Shown here piece by piece: positions 62,022-64,000 of a DNA stretch of 64,000 bases. The stretch lies in contig JANLRD010000009.1 in the NCBI GenBank assembly GCA_031368215.1, forward strand, positions 1 to 64,000, given 5' to 3'. The notes under the pieces are model-generated. The model searched no databases, was not told where the DNA came from, and saw nothing but the letters and a program-made list of their open reading frames with translations. The translations under genes were made by a program, and so were the position numbers. Every line of letters starts with the position of its first letter. Within the stretch, counting starts at the first letter, position 1. This DNA is from JANLQX01 sp031368215. Its GTDB lineage: Bacteria > Actinomycetota > Acidimicrobiia > Acidimicrobiales > JANYDT01.

Positions 62022-63142
62022 CCGCCACGTTGGCGCAACGCACGGCCGACGCGGCTGCCGTCGCGCTCAAGAACGCTGAGGCGAATGAGCACCAGCGCCG
62101 CCTCACCGACGAGGTCGTACATGGACTGAAGAACGTTGATGTTCTGCGCGCGTACGTTCCGGTGGCTTACGGCGGACCCGAGTACTCACCATTCGAGACG
62201 ATGTCGATCATCGAATCGCTGAGCGCCGCCGACGGATCGACGGGCTGGTGCGCCACGATCGCTTCGCTCACCTCGCATATCGCCGGCTGTCTGCCGGCCG
62301 AAGCGGCGAAGGAGATCTTCGGTCCGGCCGACGCCGCGGTGTGCGGTGCCTACGCGCCGAGCGGACGTGGCACGGCTCGAGGTGACGGTTCCTACGACGT
62401 CACCGGGCACTGGGCATGGGGGAGCGGGTCGTCCTTCGCCACGTGGATGACCGGTGGCGCGGTGAACGACGATGGCACGTCACGTCACATGTTCTTCCGA
62501 TCCTCTGACCTCACCATGCACGACACGTGGGATTCAAACGGTCTGCGGGCCACGGCCTCGCACGACTTCAGCGTCTACGACGTCCACGTTCCCGCTGGAC
62601 ACTCGGTCGATCTGGCAGCGGCGCGGCCAACGGTCGATGCGGCGATTTCCCGGATGCCGCTGTTCGTGCTGTTCTCGGGCGGGGTCGCGTCCGTGATGCT
62701 CGGGATCGCGACGCGGGCCATGGAGGAGTTGGCCGTCCTCGCCCAGACGAAAAAGCCGGTGCAGTCGTCCAAGACCCTTGCCCAGTCGTCGCTGGCCCAG
62801 GTTGACATCGCCCGGGCCGAAGCGGCCGTCCGATCCGCCCGCTCGTTCCTGCACGAGACCGTCGGGGAGGCGTGGGGACGGGTCCGGCTCGGTGACCGGG
62901 TCGAGCTCGAGACTCGCCTTCGCGCTCGCTTGGCCGCCACCCACGCGGGCGAACAGGCCTGCGCCGCGGTCGACCTCTGTTACAAAGCAGGAGGGGGCTC
63001 CGCGGTCTATGCCACCTCGCCGCTCCAGCGCTGCTTCCGTGACGTCCATACCGCGTCAGCCCATGTGATGGTTGGAAGCCGCGTGTACGAAACGATCGGT
63101 CGTCATCGCTTCGGCTTGGAGATCGACAGGTCGTCGCTCTGA
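62018..63142 (+). CDS. Acyl-CoA-dehydrogenase-like flavin monooxygenase
   Basis: This 374-residue protein belongs to the acyl-CoA dehydrogenase superfamily, closest in pattern to the HsaA/flavin-dependent hydroxylase branch. VPVAYGGPEYSPFETMSIIESLSAADGSTGWCATIA, YDVTGHWAWGSGSSFATWMTG and the C-terminal HETVGEAW, KAGGGSAVYATSPLQRCFRDVHTASAHVMVGSRVYE are typical. It may use reduced flavin from a separate reductase to hydroxylate a substrate. It is translationally coupled to the desaturase gene, suggesting both modify the same lipid or aromatic compound. The substrate is unknown. Confidence 0.85.
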   Translation: MTATLAQRTADAAAVALKNAEANEHQRRLTDEVVHGLKNVDVLRAYVPVAYGGPEYSPFETMSIIESLSAADGSTGWCATIASLTSHIAGCLPAEAAKEIFGPADAAVCGAYAPSGRGTARGDGSYDVTGHWAWGSGSSFATWMTGGAVNDDGTSRHMFFRSSDLTMHDTWDSNGLRATASHDFSVYDVHVPAGHSVDLAAARPTVDAAISRMPLFVLFSGGVASVMLGIATRAMEELAVLAQTKKPVQSSKTLAQSSLAQVDIARAEAAVRSARSFLHETVGEAWGRVRLGDRVELETRLRARLAATHAGEQACAAVDLCYKAGGGSAVYATSPLQRCFRDVHTASAHVMVGSRVYETIGRHRFGLEIDRSSL

Positions 63143-63214
63143 CGCTTTCGACCGACGGTGCACGCGGCGGCCGGTGACGCCGATCGACGCGCCGTCTTCG
63201 CTACGGTGGCGTCC

Positions 63215-63664
63215 ATGCTTTCTGCCGGTGACAAGGCGCCTGACCTGAACCTCTCCGACCAAGATGGCAACATCGTCAAGCTGTCGCAGTTCAAGGGTCG
63301 CAAGGTCTGCGTCTTCTTCTATCCCAAGGCGGACACGCCCGGCTGCACCCAACAGTCGTGTCTCCTGCGCGACATCGCCGGCCAGATCGGCGACACCGCC
63401 ATTGTCGGCGTGAGCCCGGACCCGGCAACAAGGCAGAAGAAGTTCGACACGAAGTACGAGCTCGGCTTCCCGCTGCTTGCCGACACCGAGCATCGGGTTG
63501 CGGAGGCGTACGCCGTCTGGAAGGAGAAATCGATGTACGGACGTAAGTACATGGGCATCGAACGCTCGGCGTTCCTCATTGACGGGAAGGGCAGGATCGA
63601 GCGGGCCTGGTACAAGGTGAGCCCAAAAGACACGCCCGCAGTCCTCCTCGACGCGCTCGGCTGA
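63215..63664 (+). CDS. bcp: Bcp-type peroxiredoxin
   Basis: This 149-residue thioredoxin-fold peroxidase has FFYPKADTPGCTQQSCLLRD, with peroxidatic C44 and the Bcp-specific second Cys C49. It detoxifies hydroperoxides using thioredoxin. ATG 63215 is chosen since MLSAGDKAPDLNLSDQDG is the expected N-terminus; an upstream in-frame start would add an unlikely basic extension. It is followed within five bases by the fabZ-like gene. Confidence 0.95.
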   Translation: MLSAGDKAPDLNLSDQDGNIVKLSQFKGRKVCVFFYPKADTPGCTQQSCLLRDIAGQIGDTAIVGVSPDPATRQKKFDTKYELGFPLLADTEHRVAEAYAVWKEKSMYGRKYMGIERSAFLIDGKGRIERAWYKVSPKDTPAVLLDALG

Positions 63665-63669
63665 GATCC

Positions 63670-64000
63670 GTGAAGCGCATCGCACTTCCCCGACCAATTG
63701 ATCTGCTGCCCCACCGCGATCCGTTCCTGCTGCTCACGAGCATCACCAAGATCGAGCCCGGAAGCTTCTGTGTGGCCGAATGGGTGCTCTCGGGCGAGGA
63801 GTCGTTCTGGGCCGGTCACTTCCCCGGGCGCCCCACGCTGCCGGGCGTACTCATGATCGAGTCGATGGCCCAGGCCGGCGCTTGTGCGATCCTCGCCGAC
63901 GAAGCGTTCGCGACCAAGCTTCCGTTGTTCGGCGGTGTGGATGGCGTCCGGTTCCGCCATCAGGTCGTTCCCGGCGACACCCTCGTTCTCGAAGTCACGC
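63670..64000 (+). CDS. fabZ: 3-hydroxyacyl-ACP dehydratase, partial (3' end beyond window)
   Basis: The first 110 codons from GTG 63670 encode a hotdog-fold FabZ-type dehydratase: LLPHRDPFLLLTSITKIEPG, and GHFPGRPTLPGVLMIESMAQAG with catalytic H50 and E64. It dehydrates 3-hydroxyacyl-ACP in fatty acid elongation. The C-terminus is beyond the window. It starts five bases after the bcp stop, so the two are co-transcribed. Confidence 0.93.
   Translation, partial: MKRIALPRPIDLLPHRDPFLLLTSITKIEPGSFCVAEWVLSGEESFWAGHFPGRPTLPGVLMIESMAQAGACAILADEAFATKLPLFGGVDGVRFRHQVVPGDTLVLEVT

Overview
The window is high-GC, gene-dense chromosomal DNA with many GTG starts and very short or overlapping gene junctions. 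The gene content fits an aerobic, heterotrophic actinobacterium: an F420-type LLM oxidoreductase, a homologue of the mycobacterial Rv2004c-type kinase fusion, DUF3052, an MprAB-like two-component system, many acyl-CoA and short-chain dehydrogenases, and a PaaX-type regulator. A member of Acidimicrobiia is my best guess, but this is inference. I see no phage, insertion sequence, rRNA, tRNA or CRISPR array.

Layout. 1-4.4 kb: the 5' part of a very large minus-strand protein that runs off the left edge. It carries a GNRA-type leader like those of proteins linked to extracellular contractile injection systems (eCIS), and a divergent ankyrin-repeat gene lies beside it. 4.9-10.5 kb: a small unknown gene, an aldehyde dehydrogenase and a minus-strand operon ygeW / M20 hydrolase / arcC (carbamoyl-phosphate chemistry of ureide or purine breakdown). 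10.7-15.4 kb: a phosphotransferase-kinase fusion, a vapBC pair with a frameshifted toxin, a DoxX-like membrane protein, a ferritin-like diiron protein and a DUF3303-like protein. 15.4-26.1 kb: oxidoreductases, two further frameshifted genes, an MFS transporter, a secreted hydrolase and a CsoR/CstR-family repressor with its operator. 26.1-32.6 kb: a Cys-rich small protein preceded by a second CsoR-type box, a giant membrane patatin, an acyl-CoA ligase and an LLM oxidoreductase. 33.7-37.5 kb: an SDR plus a complete taurine/nitrate-type ABC importer operon. 37.6-43.8 kb: DUF3052, DUF998, HutD, a DEAD-box helicase (overlapping hutD tail to tail), an SDR, an FGly-type sulfatase and thiol peroxidase. 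43.9-50.1 kb: a dimethylglycine/sarcosine dehydrogenase-like enzyme, a choline-kinase-like protein, an acyl-CoA ligase and a PAP2-type membrane protein. 50.1-58.7 kb: assorted enzymes, a two-component system, selD and a ParA. 58.7-64 kb: a PaaX-type regulator, a double-CAP secreted protein, a fatty-acid desaturase operon, Bcp and the start of fabZ.

Most notable points. (1) selD is itself a selenoprotein: its active-site codon is an in-frame TGA followed by a SECIS-like hairpin, so a conventional gene call would lose its first ~30 codons. (2) The partial giant gene at the left edge looks like an eCIS-type effector. (3) The CsoR-family repressor lacks the copper-ligand His and resembles persulfide sensors; its box recurs at the start of a Cys-rich mini-protein. 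(4) Three genes between 12.5 and 20 kb each carry an apparent single-base deletion. This points either to assembly indels or to gene decay, and needs read-level checking.
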